Assembly (NCBI GenBank): GCA_030149165.1
Contig: JASBRY010000009.1
Location: forward strand, 1,054,001 to 1,118,000
Origin: Phycisphaerales bacterium
GTDB lineage: Bacteria > Planctomycetota > Phycisphaerae > Phycisphaerales > UBA1924
Reading direction: 5' to 3'
DNA length: 64,000 bases
Shown here piece by piece: positions 7,604-16,519 of the stretch (positions are counted from its first letter, which is position 1; every line of letters starts with the position of its first letter). A program made the position numbers and the translations under genes. The notes below the pieces were generated by a model. The model was not told the DNA's origin, did not search any database, and saw only the letters and a list, made by a program, of their open reading frames with translations.

Positions 7604-8293
7604 ATGCGTCACCGCAAAGCCGGATTCAAACTGGGCCGCACCACTGCACATCGCCAAGCGATGCTTCGCAACATGGCGGCAAGTCTCTTTGAGCATGGTC
7701 AGATTACCACGACCGTGACCAAGGCCAAGGCGCTGCAGCCGTTCGTTGAGAAGATCGTGACCAAAGCGAAGCGTGGAGATCTTCATGCTCGCCGTCAGGT
7801 CGTCTCGATGCTTGGTCAAGACCGCCGTGCGTTCGCTTGGGCGCACATCCCTAAGGGAGCGACCGACGAGCAGCGCGAGTCGATCGAAGAGCAACGCGAG
7901 TTCACCGAGGGATTCTTTGATATCCCGGACTCCGATGAGATCGAGCGCAACCGCTACGGCGAGATCCGCAAGGCACCACGCATCGTGAAGCACATCTTCG
8001 AGAATGTCGCTCCACGCTTCGAGGACCGTGCAGGTGGATACACCCGTATCGTCAAGCTCGGTGTCAATCGTCTTGGTGACGCGGCTCCATTGTGCGTGAT
8101 CCAGTTCGTTGGCAACGAGGAAGGTCCGGAGATCGGTGGTCAGCCGAGTGCTCGTCGCCGGACTGCTGATCGTCGTACCGCGTTTGCGGCAAAGCTCCGC
8201 AAGGATACCGCGAAGCCTGAAGCGGCAGTGTCTGAAGCACCTGTCGAGGACGCACCTGCGGCAGAAGAAGGCGGCTCGGACGACGAGTCCTGA
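7604..8293 (+). CDS. rplQ: 50S ribosomal protein L17, enlarged
   Basis: 229 residues, nearly twice the 115-130 of typical bacterial L17. The N-terminus MRHRKAGFKLGRT fixes the start at 7604 and residues 1-60 follow the family, as do the GGYTRIVKLG and PLCVIQFV blocks near 145-170. Between them is an insertion rich in charged residues (about 80-130). After residue 175 comes an Ala/Glu-rich tail ending GGSDDES. L17 lies near the polypeptide exit tunnel of the large subunit. A terminator hairpin follows, so the gene probably closes this operon. Confidence 0.95.
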   Translation: MRHRKAGFKLGRTTAHRQAMLRNMAASLFEHGQITTTVTKAKALQPFVEKIVTKAKRGDLHARRQVVSMLGQDRRAFAWAHIPKGATDEQRESIEEQREFTEGFFDIPDSDEIERNRYGEIRKAPRIVKHIFENVAPRFEDRAGGYTRIVKLGVNRLGDAAPLCVIQFVGNEEGPEIGGQPSARRRTADRRTAFAAKLRKDTAKPEAAVSEAPVEDAPAAEEGGSDDES

Positions 8294-8335
8294 TCCGCTT
8301 GCTTTGAGCAGCATCGACATATCCTGACTATCCTT

Positions 8336-8364
8336 ACACTGTCCGCAATCCGGGCAGTGTTTTT
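8336..8364 (+). terminator. Intrinsic terminator after rplQ
   Basis: ACACTGTCCG (8336-8345) pairs with CGGGCAGTGT (8351-8360), 10 bp with one G-U, loop CAATC, followed by TTTTT. This is the most canonical terminator in the ribosomal region and also argues that pheS does not start before about 8370. Confidence 0.85.
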
Positions 8365-8399
8365 CATTGATGATGACCCGAATCAACGATCAAAGAACC

Positions 8400-9437
8400 A
8401 TGCTAGATACCCTCAACGAGATCGAAACATCCGCTTTATCCGAACTCCAGTCTGTTGCTGACGCGGCGGGTCTTGAATCATGGCGGATTGCGTACATTGG
8501 CACCAAAGGGCGCATGCGCAGCGTGATGCCGATGATGAAAGATGTCCCGAAGGAACAGAAGGGACAGGTTGGCAAGCGGCTCAACGAGGTCAAGACGGCG
8601 CTGGAGACCGCGTTCGAGACCAAGCAAGCTTCGCTGGGTGATGGTGGAACGCAGTCCGCTTCTGGACCACAGATCGATCTGACGGAGCCTGGGATTGTCG
8701 AATCGTCAACAGTGGGGCGCCGGCACATTATCCCGCGTGTGCGCGATGAACTCGTCGAGATCTTCGCTCGGATGGGATTTGATGTGGCGCAGGGACCTGA
8801 GCTTGAGGATGACGAGCACAACTTTGTGAAGCTCAATATCCCGCCAGCGCATCCTGCTCGTGATCCGATCGACAACTTCTATGTGGACAACCCAAATGAG
8901 GTCGAGACCCCTCGGATGCTGCGAAGCCAAACATCGACTGTGCAGATCCGCACGATGTCCAAGGTCGTCGCGGATGGGAAGACCCCTCCGATCAAGATCG
9001 TGTCCCCAGGCCGTGTGTATCGTCCCGATACGGTAGATGCGACCCACTCGTTCATGTTCCATCAGATCGAGGGGCTGTATGTAGATCGCGGTGTGTCCAT
9101 GGCGGATCTCAAGACCACGCTCCTCCAGTTCGCACACGCATACTTTGGGGATGATGCAGAGATCCGATTGCGTCCGAGCTTCTTCCCATTTACCGAACCC
9201 AGCGCCGAGTTTGACATGATGATCGCACTCAAGCCGGGCGAAGATCCGAAGTGGATCGAACTCGGTGGATGTGGCATGGTCGATCCCAATGTCCTGAAAG
9301 CATGCGGTCTCGATCCCGAAGAATGGACTGGATTCGCGTTTGGTTTTGGCATTGAACGCATCGCGATGGGCAAGTACGGCATCCCAGATATCCGTATGCT
9401 CTTCGAGAACGATGTCCGCTTCCTGCAACGCGTCTAG
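8400..9437 (+). CDS. pheS: Phenylalanine--tRNA ligase alpha subunit
   Basis: About 345 residues from this start. It is a class II aminoacyl-tRNA synthetase that attaches phenylalanine to its tRNA as an alpha2-beta2 enzyme with PheT. Visible are the N-terminal coiled-coil region, motif 2-like FHQIEGLYVDRGV and the motif 3 region GFAFGFGIERIAMGKYGI. In-frame ATGs exist at 8367 and 8370, but those sit directly on the T-run of the rplQ terminator with no room for a ribosome binding site; 8400 gives a family-like length. pheT, often the next gene, is not adjacent here. Confidence 0.93.
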   Translation: MLDTLNEIETSALSELQSVADAAGLESWRIAYIGTKGRMRSVMPMMKDVPKEQKGQVGKRLNEVKTALETAFETKQASLGDGGTQSASGPQIDLTEPGIVESSTVGRRHIIPRVRDELVEIFARMGFDVAQGPELEDDEHNFVKLNIPPAHPARDPIDNFYVDNPNEVETPRMLRSQTSTVQIRTMSKVVADGKTPPIKIVSPGRVYRPDTVDATHSFMFHQIEGLYVDRGVSMADLKTTLLQFAHAYFGDDAEIRLRPSFFPFTEPSAEFDMMIALKPGEDPKWIELGGCGMVDPNVLKACGLDPEEWTGFAFGFGIERIAMGKYGIPDIRMLFENDVRFLQRV

Positions 9438-9473
9438 CGTCAAACAGTACCACATCTCGTGAAAGGGGCTCAC

Positions 9474-10088
9474 ATGGACGACCAGATCAACGAACTGAAC
9501 GAACCAGTCGATTCTTATGATGAGGATCTGTTTGCTGGACCAGCACCCGCTTGGCCCAAATGGATTGGCGGACTCGCGATTGCTTGGGGTGGGATCATGC
9601 TCACCTGCACAGGGATCGGGATGGTCATGCTCCCAATGCAGGCGAAGTTCATGGGACCCATGATCGAGGGAGCGCCGATGCCTGACGCGTTCATCGTCAA
9701 ACCAATGGATTGGGCAATGATGGGCGTGGGTTTGGTGATGACCTTCTTCTTGCTCTTTGGTGGGATCTTCTGTGTGATGAGAAATCCGATCAGCAGGATC
9801 CTGATTCTGATCTGGGCGATCCCTTCGATCCCCATGGCGCTCTACAGCTTCATGGTTCAGATGGACAAGCAAGCATCGCTGCAGGAGTGGGCGAAGCAGT
9901 ATCCAGATACCCAATACGCGCAGATGCTCAATCAATCAGGCGCGATGGGGCAGCAAGTGGGGCAGATCATCGGCTTGGTCTTCACTATTCTGTTGGGGGT
10001 TGTCGTCCCGGCGTTCTTCATCATCTGGTTCGGTTTCATCAAGACCAAACCTGAACAGATGACCGGGTCTGAAGAAGTTATCGCGTAA
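9474..10088 (+). CDS. Small four-helix membrane protein of unknown function
   Basis: About 204 residues. I do not recognise the family. A soluble acidic N-terminus of about 25 residues (DSYDEDLFAGPAPAWPKW) is followed by four hydrophobic segments near residues 28-50, 78-105, 108-130 and 160-190, with a short soluble loop rich in Gln between the last two. The C-terminus is cytosolic-looking and charged. The chosen ATG has a strong AAAGGGG site 7 bases upstream, better than an in-frame ATG 15 bases earlier. It follows pheS by 36 bp on the same strand, but no functional link is evident. Confidence 0.75.
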   Translation: MDDQINELNEPVDSYDEDLFAGPAPAWPKWIGGLAIAWGGIMLTCTGIGMVMLPMQAKFMGPMIEGAPMPDAFIVKPMDWAMMGVGLVMTFFLLFGGIFCVMRNPISRILILIWAIPSIPMALYSFMVQMDKQASLQEWAKQYPDTQYAQMLNQSGAMGQQVGQIIGLVFTILLGVVVPAFFIIWFGFIKTKPEQMTGSEEVIA

Positions 10089-10168
10089 CGCTCAATCCGT
10101 CGAATCGACGATGTTCATTTCTACCCCATATCGATCACGATCTGATATGATGCGGCGGAGGTGATCGT

Positions 10169-11356
10169 ATGCAACTGATTCGAGTGTTCATTGGGATATG
10201 TCTGCTGGTGATCTCCGGCTGTGTCCTGACAGGGCAAGGCACGCTTGGTGATTCCAATGACTCTTTTGCGACTGAGCACGGGATCTGGATCACGAGGTGG
10301 GACTATCAAACTCCAGCGGATGTTCGTCAAGCGATCGCAGATGCCGCATCAATCGGGATTACCGATGTGTATTGGCAGGTCCGCGGACAAGCGGATGCGT
10401 ACTACCCATCGACAAAAGAGCCTTGGGGGATCGAACTACTGAAGTACAACCCGAATCCACCGAGTTTCGATCCATTCGAGATCGCGATTGATGAGTGCAA
10501 GTACCACAACCTCCGGATCCATGCTTGGGTGAACGTGATGCCGCTGTGGAGGGGCAAGGAGCCTCCAACAGATCGAACACATATCTATCACACGAATCCC
10601 GAGTGGCGGCTCCGTGACGAGAACGGCGAAGTACAGAAGCTCCATGATGGGTACATCGTGGTCAACCCCGTGCTCGATCAGGTGCACGATCACATCGTTG
10701 GTGTGATTCGAGACATCGTGAAACGCTATGACATTGATGGGGTACATCTGGATTATGTCCGCTATCTTGCGGATGAAGTGAAACCAGAGCAGTTGATGCC
10801 TGGAGATCCAGTGAGCCGTGCGTTGTACGCGAAGCAGACTGGGAAGAGTTCTGATCCGCTGACGATTGATCGGACCCAATACAAGCGATGGATCGCATCG
10901 CGAATCTCGACACTTGTCGCGCGCATCGAGGACGAGTCGATCAACAACAAGCGTGGGGTTCGTCTGAGTGCCGCGGTCTGGCGCCGTCCCGATCTTGCGA
11001 GTGGACGATATCTGCAGGACGCCGCGGACTGGGTGAACCAAGGGGCCATGGATGCGATCATGCCGATGATCTACACGGACAAGAACGAGCAATACCGATC
11101 CGACCTCGCATCCTGGCAAGCGGTGGTTGAGCAGAAACGAGTGGTGCCTGGGATCGGTGTGTACAAGCACAACCAACCTTCGCAAACGATCTACCAGACC
11201 GCGATCGGAGATCCGAGGCGATTCGGGGTGTTCGCATATGCTTCGCTCTTTGAATCACCAAATCCGGATCAGAAGAAGGACGAAGCATCTGTTCAACTCC
11301 GCGCCTCGCAGCGCCGTGCGCTCGCGGACCTGATCCAGCGTATTCAATCGCCATGA
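10169..11356 (+). CDS. Lipoprotein with glycoside-hydrolase-like GHL10 (DUF187) domain
   Basis: 395 residues. The N-terminus is a lipoprotein signal peptide with lipobox ISGC near residues 15-18. The mature part begins GIWITRWDY and has the GHL10 pattern: YWQVRGQADAYYPS, RIHAWVNVMP and the beta-strand motif GIDGVHLDYVRY-like sequence (DIDGVHLDYVRY at about residue 191), which places acidic residues as in TIM-barrel glycosidases. Relatives such as YngK are thought to act on polysaccharide or peptidoglycan, but the substrate is unknown. The stop codon overlaps the start of the ROK-kinase gene (ATGA), implying translational coupling and a possible sugar-salvage link. Confidence 0.8.
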   Translation: MQLIRVFIGICLLVISGCVLTGQGTLGDSNDSFATEHGIWITRWDYQTPADVRQAIADAASIGITDVYWQVRGQADAYYPSTKEPWGIELLKYNPNPPSFDPFEIAIDECKYHNLRIHAWVNVMPLWRGKEPPTDRTHIYHTNPEWRLRDENGEVQKLHDGYIVVNPVLDQVHDHIVGVIRDIVKRYDIDGVHLDYVRYLADEVKPEQLMPGDPVSRALYAKQTGKSSDPLTIDRTQYKRWIASRISTLVARIEDESINNKRGVRLSAAVWRRPDLASGRYLQDAADWVNQGAMDAIMPMIYTDKNEQYRSDLASWQAVVEQKRVVPGIGVYKHNQPSQTIYQTAIGDPRRFGVFAYASLFESPNPDQKKDEASVQLRASQRRALADLIQRIQSP

Positions 11357-12210
11357 GTACCCACATCGGGATTGATATCGGAGGCTCGTCAATCAAAGCG
11401 GCTTGCCTCGATGATCAACTGTCAACAGTTGGGACTGTTTCAAGTGATCGCTACAGACATCCAAGCAGAAGTCAGTTGGTTGGAACGATCCAGCAATGCG
11501 TGCGTGAGCTTGACATCATTAAGCCCACCAGCATCGGGCTCTGCCTGCCCGGGAAGATGAATCTCCAACAGACAGCGATAGAGTTGTCAGTGAACCTGCC
11601 TGTACTGAATGGATGGGCATTTGATGAGTTACTCCAGAGTGCTCTTGGTCAGGAAGTGCCGAGTGAGGTGATCTCGGATGCGGATGCGGCGGGATTGGAC
11701 TATGCGATGACCTATCCATTAGAAGGTCGTACTGCGGCGATCTCGATCGGGACCGGTGTCGGACTCAGCGTCCTCGATGGGACTGAGTTCGCACGCATAG
11801 GGGGCAAAGGGATCGGTCATCTAGGATTCATGGATGTGGGAAGGCATGCCGACGAAGATCGAATCGATACGCACGGCGTCAAGAACACGCTTGAATCCTA
11901 TATCGGCGCACCTGCATTGGATGCTCTTGACTCGGAGGGCGAAATCCATCTCGACCAGCTCTCAACTGATGATCCAGCGATTCGAGCTCTGGTTCATGCA
12001 CTTCGTGTTGTCCATGCTATTTATCAGCCGGATCGGATTGTGCTGCTTGGTGGTGTAGGGAATGCACTCAAGACGCAGCGAGAGACACTCCATGATCTGG
12101 TCTGTGACGGACTCACCCAACTCGCTGTTCGTGATTGGACATTAGAGTTCGGGGAATCGCACTTTCATGCCGCAATGGGGGCGGCGAAATACGCGGCTCA
12201 ATCAGGCTGA
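11353..12210 (+). CDS. ROK-family sugar kinase-like protein
   Basis: 285 residues. The N-terminal phosphate-binding motif DIGGSSIKAA and the SIGTGVGLSVL segment near residue 130 fit the ROK/hexokinase-like ATPase fold, which phosphorylates sugars such as glucose or N-acetylmannosamine. The cysteine-rich zinc motif typical of many ROK proteins is absent, so it could instead be a polyphosphate-glucokinase-like or divergent member. The start overlaps the GHL10 lipoprotein stop by 4 bp. The 3' end overlaps the convergent symporter gene by 13 bp. An intracellular kinase beside a sodium-solute symporter and a hydrolase-like protein suggests carbohydrate uptake. Confidence 0.78.
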   Translation: MSTHIGIDIGGSSIKAACLDDQLSTVGTVSSDRYRHPSRSQLVGTIQQCVRELDIIKPTSIGLCLPGKMNLQQTAIELSVNLPVLNGWAFDELLQSALGQEVPSEVISDADAAGLDYAMTYPLEGRTAAISIGTGVGLSVLDGTEFARIGGKGIGHLGFMDVGRHADEDRIDTHGVKNTLESYIGAPALDALDSEGEIHLDQLSTDDPAIRALVHALRVVHAIYQPDRIVLLGGVGNALKTQRETLHDLVCDGLTQLAVRDWTLEFGESHFHAAMGAAKYAAQSG

Positions 12211-13784
12211 GATTTCCCGAGCATGCAAAGAGCCGTAGAAATCATCACACCCAAGGTCAGTTTCCATGTGTGATGGATGTTCGCGTATCGATTCAAAAAC
12301 GATTCAGGATTCTCGCCGCTGATCTGTGTGAGGACAAACGGCTGTGATCCGAGCATCCAGAGGAATCCGATCAACAGCGCCATGATCGCACTGATGTTTG
12401 ATCCCCGTTTCGTGAGTGTCGCGGAAAGGAACACGCCGACTAATCCCGCATACGCGAATCCCATCACACTCAGCGCGAAGTCGATGAGCGTGTATCCATT
12501 CGCGTCTTTCCAGAAGATGCACAAACATGCGAACGCACCAAGGACGACACCCGCTACAAGAACAGACAGCCGCCCGAGCCTGAGATAGTGTCTTTCATCC
12601 TTGTTGGGAAAGATCGGTTGGTAGAGATCCGTGATGAATGAAGCACCCATCGCATTGATGGCGCTGTTCATACTTGACAGTCCCGCCGCGAACAGTCCCG
12701 CCATCATTAAACCTCGCACGCCTTGGGGGATCTCTGTCAGGATGTATTCAAGGAACACACGGAGGCCGCCGCTGCTTTCATCGCGGGCGAGGGGTTGTCC
12801 TGTCAACTCAGGATGCTGGTACGCGATCCAGAGCATCAGTCCAACTACAAGGAACACCAGAACAGTGGGGACCCCAAGCAGGATTCCCATAATGACCGAT
12901 CGAGCTCCAGCTTTCGAGTCTTTGCAGGTGAGCATGCGTTGTGCAAGGTCCTGATCTGTGCCGTAGGACCCAATTCCGAGGAGTGTGTATCCGATTAGAC
13001 ATGCCGGGATCGCGAATGGACTGGTCAAGTCCATCGACCAATCGAGCACAGTCAGTTTCGAGTCGTTGGGATCTGCGGTCGGGTTACGAAGGGTCTCGAA
13101 GACTTCTCCCCATGGTGCTTCGATGGAGCGAGCGATCAAGAAGATCGCCGTGAGCGCGGCTCCGATAAGGATCACATATTGCAAAACATCAGACCAGATG
13201 ACGGATGAGATTCCACCCCAGAGTGTGTAGATGACCGCGACCATTGACAAAGTAGCGATGGACAGAATCAACGGCTGGGGATCCAATCCCTTGTCAATCC
13301 CAAAGATGACCATCGAGAGCGGGATCGCTGCCGCGAAGACTCGAGCGCCCGAAGCGAGCACGCGTCCAAACAGAAAGGCGAGCGATGCGGCCCGGCGAGC
13401 ACCAACCCCCATCCGACGCTCGAGATACTCGTAGATCGAAGCGCTCTGCGTTTCATAAAACCTTGGGATGAAAAGGAATGCGATCAGGATTGCCGTGATG
13501 ATCATTCCTAGATTGGTCGCGAGATAGGTGAGGTCTCCGGTGTAGGAGAGTTCAGGAGCTCCGATGAATGTCGCCGCTGATAGGGATGTGGCGACAATCG
13601 AGACCGCGACGGCCCAAGCGGGCATCTTTCGTCCGCCGAGGAAGTAGTCTGTAGTGTCCTTTCGCTCACGCCGAGCGAAGTACCACCCAGTCCCGAGAAG
13701 CAATGCAAAGTACCCGCCGAGGACTATCCAGTCCGCGGCGGCAAACCCCGAATTAGGCGACGATATGTGCTCCGGTACCTGCAT
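12198..13784 (-). CDS. Sodium:solute symporter (SSS family)
   Basis: About 528 residues with roughly 13 transmembrane segments. The family is shown by DYFLGGRKMPAWAVAVSI, then SLSAATFIGAPELSYTGDL, the Na+-site region of helix 1, and GIGSYGTDQDLAQRML around residue 280, all characteristic of SSS transporters that couple Na+ entry to uptake of sugars, amino acids or other solutes. The substrate cannot be read from sequence. Starts at 13784 (MQVPEH) and 13850 are both possible and neither has a clear Shine-Dalgarno site; I prefer the shorter form because it begins just before the first helix. Divergent from tRNA-Ser. Confidence 0.88.
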   Translation of the reverse strand: MQVPEHISSPNSGFAAADWIVLGGYFALLLGTGWYFARRERKDTTDYFLGGRKMPAWAVAVSIVATSLSAATFIGAPELSYTGDLTYLATNLGMIITAILIAFLFIPRFYETQSASIYEYLERRMGVGARRAASLAFLFGRVLASGARVFAAAIPLSMVIFGIDKGLDPQPLILSIATLSMVAVIYTLWGGISSVIWSDVLQYVILIGAALTAIFLIARSIEAPWGEVFETLRNPTADPNDSKLTVLDWSMDLTSPFAIPACLIGYTLLGIGSYGTDQDLAQRMLTCKDSKAGARSVIMGILLGVPTVLVFLVVGLMLWIAYQHPELTGQPLARDESSGGLRVFLEYILTEIPQGVRGLMMAGLFAAGLSSMNSAINAMGASFITDLYQPIFPNKDERHYLRLGRLSVLVAGVVLGAFACLCIFWKDANGYTLIDFALSVMGFAYAGLVGVFLSATLTKRGSNISAIMALLIGFLWMLGSQPFVLTQISGENPESFLNRYANIHHTWKLTLGVMISTALCMLGKSQPD

Positions 13785-13886
13785 GTACTGCAATCGACCC
13801 GATACCCCCGATTGCACCAATACCGGGGTTTGAATAGCTGCAAGAGGCATCGAAGCAGGCTATACTCGCTCTCGGCAATAACCGTT

Positions 13887-13973
13887 GGAGAGGTGGCAGA
13901 GCGGTTGAATGCGCTGGATTCGAAATCCAGTATGGCCTCCGGGTCATCGGGGGTTCGAATCCCCCCCTCTCCG
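13887..13973 (+). tRNA. tRNA-Ser (anticodon CGA)
   Basis: An 87-base cloverleaf: acceptor stem GGAGAGG (13887-13893) pairs with CCTCTCC (13966-13972), discriminator G. The anticodon stem CTGGA/TCCAG encloses the loop TTCGAAA, anticodon CGA, which reads UCG. The long variable arm characteristic of serine tRNAs follows, and the T-arm GGGGG-TTCGAAT-CCCCC is perfect. The 3' CCA is not encoded. A recombinase-bearing element begins just downstream. Confidence 0.97.
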
Positions 13974-13990
13974 TTGAGATCAAAGGTATA

Positions 13991-14022
13991 CGAAACGGCG
14001 TCCCCAACATGACGCCGTTTCG
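13991..14022 (+). terminator. Hairpin terminator after tRNA-Ser
   Basis: CGAAACGGCGTC (13991-14002) and GACGCCGTTTCG (14011-14022) form a perfect 12-bp stem with loop CCCAACAT; CCCGTTTT follows. It is suitably placed to end the tRNA transcript and to insulate it from the downstream recombinase gene. Confidence 0.8.
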
Positions 14023-14094
14023 CCCGTTTTGAAGCGTGCCAGGCGGTATTGAGAGTCTCCGGGATTTCAAGATTCCCTCGATTTCAACAAAGAA

Positions 14095-14110
14095 CGCCCG
14101 GATCCGGGCG
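14095..14110. repeat. 16-bp perfect palindrome between tRNA-Ser and the recombinase
   Basis: CGCCCGGATCCGGGCG reads the same on both strands. It lies 121 bases past the tRNA and 51 bases beyond the 3' end of the serine recombinase gene. Large serine recombinases act on imperfect dyads with a 2-base core, so this might mark a junction (attL/attR) or be a terminator for the recombinase transcript. No second copy was noticed at the other presumed end. Confidence 0.35.
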
Positions 14111-14161
14111 AGTGTCTCTAAGCGCGATTTGAGGGATGTCCTCATGGGGGAAGAAACTCAG

Positions 14162-15880
14162 TCAGCCAGCAGCGTTGGGTAAAGAGCTGAGCCCGAGTTC
14201 ATCGGTCTGCTTCGCCCAATCAAGCTGCTTTGCGGCAATGAGCAGATCGTCGAGTGTGATCGTGCTTGGGAGAGTTCCAGAGAGTGCGTGGCGGAGCACG
14301 CCGGGACCAAGATGAATAAGTGGGAGCAGCTGCATGATCCGTGATCGCGCGATGCCACGCTCTTTGGCGAATGCTCTGATCTGCATCCCACTCTGGAGCA
14401 AGTCGTCATGCCATCGATAGGCAAGACCAATTGCATCAACAATATGCTGACGGGGTGCAGGGACCGATGGGATGATGAGATCATGCCCATCCGGGCTCAA
14501 CAGCAATCGGCGACCATCGAGCTTCTTGATCTGAATGCTCAACTTCAGCCTGACTACCATTCCAGTCTCTTCAATTTCCGGTGCATACAGACTCGTGGGA
14601 TATGGCGGTGCATCCCCTGCATGTGTTTTGAAGTCATACCTTCTGAGTCGCTCCAGCTCAGTCTGACTGAGCGAGATAGCAACCGAATCTGGAGCAAGCA
14701 TCACCTCATTAATCACGCGACGGATCCACCGATCACGGATGCTAATCGATTGCTGGAGTAGGCCGTCGTGGTTGACAAATGTGAGTACAACGCCTCGGAT
14801 GAGTTCATCGAGATGCTCGGCGTTGATGGTCTTGATCTGGCATGACTTGAATCCATGCTTGACTGCTTTCTGGCTGATATAGTAGTGGACCTGTCTCTTC
14901 TGCTTGATGCCGCGATGTTTACTGAGCGGTCGATGTGTCGAGGTGGGGCTCATCGCGAATCCTTCATGGGTGCGGAGCTTTCCCTTGAGCAGGTGTGGGT
15001 GCGTCCAGCGATGCAGTTTGGACTTCTCCTTTTTCTTCATGATGCGCAGCACTTGATCCCAAGATTTCTGATCGATGATGGGATGGTGAAGTCCCTCATA
15101 CACATCGGTCTTGCCGTTGCGGGTGTGCGTGATCTTGCCGATGTAGATACGGTTGGTGAGGATCGTGTGGATGTACTTTGCGGTGAGCGGTTTGCCTCCG
15201 TGCATCCGACCGCCTTTGCTTGTCCAATGTTTCGTGGTATGTCTGAGATCATTGAGTTGGTTAGCGATTTCGACGAGTGATTGGTGCTCGGAGTATCCTG
15301 TAAAGATTGCTCGGACAAGCTCGGCTTCCTCAGGAATGATGTAGATCCCCTTGGGCTCGTTCTCCCGCTGTAAACGGTAGCCCAGCGGTGGAGTCCCCCC
15401 GACCCAGTACCCCTTCTTTTTGGTCGCCGCGATCTTGTCACGGATACGCTCGCCCGAGACCTCCCGCTCAAACTGGGCAAAGCTGAGGAGCATGTTCATG
15501 GTGAGTCGACCCATTGATGTGCTTGTGTTGAACTGCTGTGTCACAGAAACAAAGGACACCTGCTTCTCATCAAAGAGCTCCATCATCTTTGCAAAGTCAC
15601 TCAGTGATCGACTCAGCCGATCGACCTTGTAAACCACAACGACATCGACGCGTCCCTTGTCGATGTTGTCGAGCAGCCGCTTCAGTCCGGGTCGTTTCAT
15701 CGTCCCGCCTGAGAATCCACCATCGCTGTAGATGGTCTTCACAGCTTCCCAGCCCTCGTGCTTCTGGCTCTTGATGTAGTCGAGACCGGCTTCGAGCTGA
15801 GCGTCAAGGGAGTTGAATGCGAGATCGAGTCCCTCCTCATTGGACTTGCGGGTGTAGACGGCGCAGCGGATGGTCTTCAT
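14162..15880 (-). CDS. Large serine recombinase
   Basis: 572 residues. The N-terminal resolvase domain (1 to about 140) has the catalytic-serine motif YTRKSNEEG with Ser14 and the DRLSRSLSDF and FEREVSGERI helices. The 'recombinase' DNA-binding domain follows (GYWVGGTPPLGYRLQ, then LTAKYIHTILTNRIYIGK). The C-terminal half lacks an obvious cysteine zinc ribbon and ends with a helix-turn-helix-like segment, IRAFAKERGIARSRIMQLL. Such proteins integrate and excise phages and islands at short attachment sites. It lies 9 bp after the DUF2924 gene on the same strand. Confidence 0.92.
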   Translation of the reverse strand: MKTIRCAVYTRKSNEEGLDLAFNSLDAQLEAGLDYIKSQKHEGWEAVKTIYSDGGFSGGTMKRPGLKRLLDNIDKGRVDVVVVYKVDRLSRSLSDFAKMMELFDEKQVSFVSVTQQFNTSTSMGRLTMNMLLSFAQFEREVSGERIRDKIAATKKKGYWVGGTPPLGYRLQRENEPKGIYIIPEEAELVRAIFTGYSEHQSLVEIANQLNDLRHTTKHWTSKGGRMHGGKPLTAKYIHTILTNRIYIGKITHTRNGKTDVYEGLHHPIIDQKSWDQVLRIMKKKEKSKLHRWTHPHLLKGKLRTHEGFAMSPTSTHRPLSKHRGIKQKRQVHYYISQKAVKHGFKSCQIKTINAEHLDELIRGVVLTFVNHDGLLQQSISIRDRWIRRVINEVMLAPDSVAISLSQTELERLRRYDFKTHAGDAPPYPTSLYAPEIEETGMVVRLKLSIQIKKLDGRRLLLSPDGHDLIIPSVPAPRQHIVDAIGLAYRWHDDLLQSGMQIRAFAKERGIARSRIMQLLPLIHLGPGVLRHALSGTLPSTITLDDLLIAAKQLDWAKQTDELGLSSLPNAAG

Positions 15881-15889
15881 CTGTACTCC

Positions 15890-16339
15890 TTATGCAGGCT
15901 GCTTGAGTTTCTTGAGGCCGAAGAAGCGTGGTCCTGACCAGCGTGCGCCTGTGATCTCACGAGCGATCTCTGACAAGCTCGCGTATTCGGTGTCTCTGTA
16001 CCGAAACCGCTTGCCGCCATCGAGCACGCGTACCTCATGCTGGTGCCCGTGCCAAGTACGCACAAGTGTGGTTCCTTCCAGCAGATGCAGGGGGGCTCGG
16101 TTCTTGGTGGGCTTTGATCCACGCAGGGTGGATATGGGATTAGGGGCATCTCTGATCGCGTTCTTGAGCAGCCTCCGAGTCTCGGCATCGAGCTTGCCGT
16201 GCTCTTTGGACTGAAGTTGCCAGGCGATCCCGCGCACCATCGCTTGTTTGAGATGTGGCGGATCCCCCCTGATGCCGATGGCTTTCCATTTGTTTTTGAG
16301 CTGGGCATTGGTGAGGTCTTGGAGCGTGTGCAGTGGCAT
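15890..16339 (-). CDS. DUF2924 family protein, recombinase partner
   Basis: About 149 residues starting MPLHTLQDLTNAQLKNKW. The C-terminal half has the family features RTWHGHQHEVRVLDGGKRF and YASLSEIAREITGARWSGPRFFGL. DUF2924 proteins are commonly encoded directly upstream of large serine recombinases in proteobacterial and planctomycete elements; their biochemical role is not established, and a directionality or DNA-binding function is often supposed. I chose the ATG at 16339 because AAGGAATCACC lies just upstream; a longer frame reaching 16450 has no such site and an atypical N-terminus. Confidence 0.85.
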   Translation of the reverse strand: MPLHTLQDLTNAQLKNKWKAIGIRGDPPHLKQAMVRGIAWQLQSKEHGKLDAETRRLLKNAIRDAPNPISTLRGSKPTKNRAPLHLLEGTTLVRTWHGHQHEVRVLDGGKRFRYRDTEYASLSEIAREITGARWSGPRFFGLKKLKQPA

Positions 16340-16519
16340 GGTGATTCCTTTTGCTATCTTCCTTCTCTGCGCATGCAGACCTTCCCGCACGGCAACGAGC
16401 CTGTGCGGGATTGGGGGCAGGGTGTTTAGGGTCGATCCTTCATCAGTCACATGTAGCCATAGACTGTTCGAAATAGCAAGCGCTGTTGGCAGAATAAAGC
16501 CGAGAATCTGGAGAATCTG

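Noticed and set aside
6659..8386. 575-residue open frame on the minus strand
   Set aside because: It runs antisense through rpoA and rplQ, both certain genes, and resembles no protein; a codon-bias shadow.
8706..9935. 409-residue minus-strand frame
   Set aside because: Antisense to pheS and the following membrane protein gene; His/Asp-rich composition is typical of shadow translation.
10436..11185. 249-residue minus-strand frame
   Set aside because: Lies fully within the GHL10 lipoprotein gene, whose signal peptide and motifs are clear.
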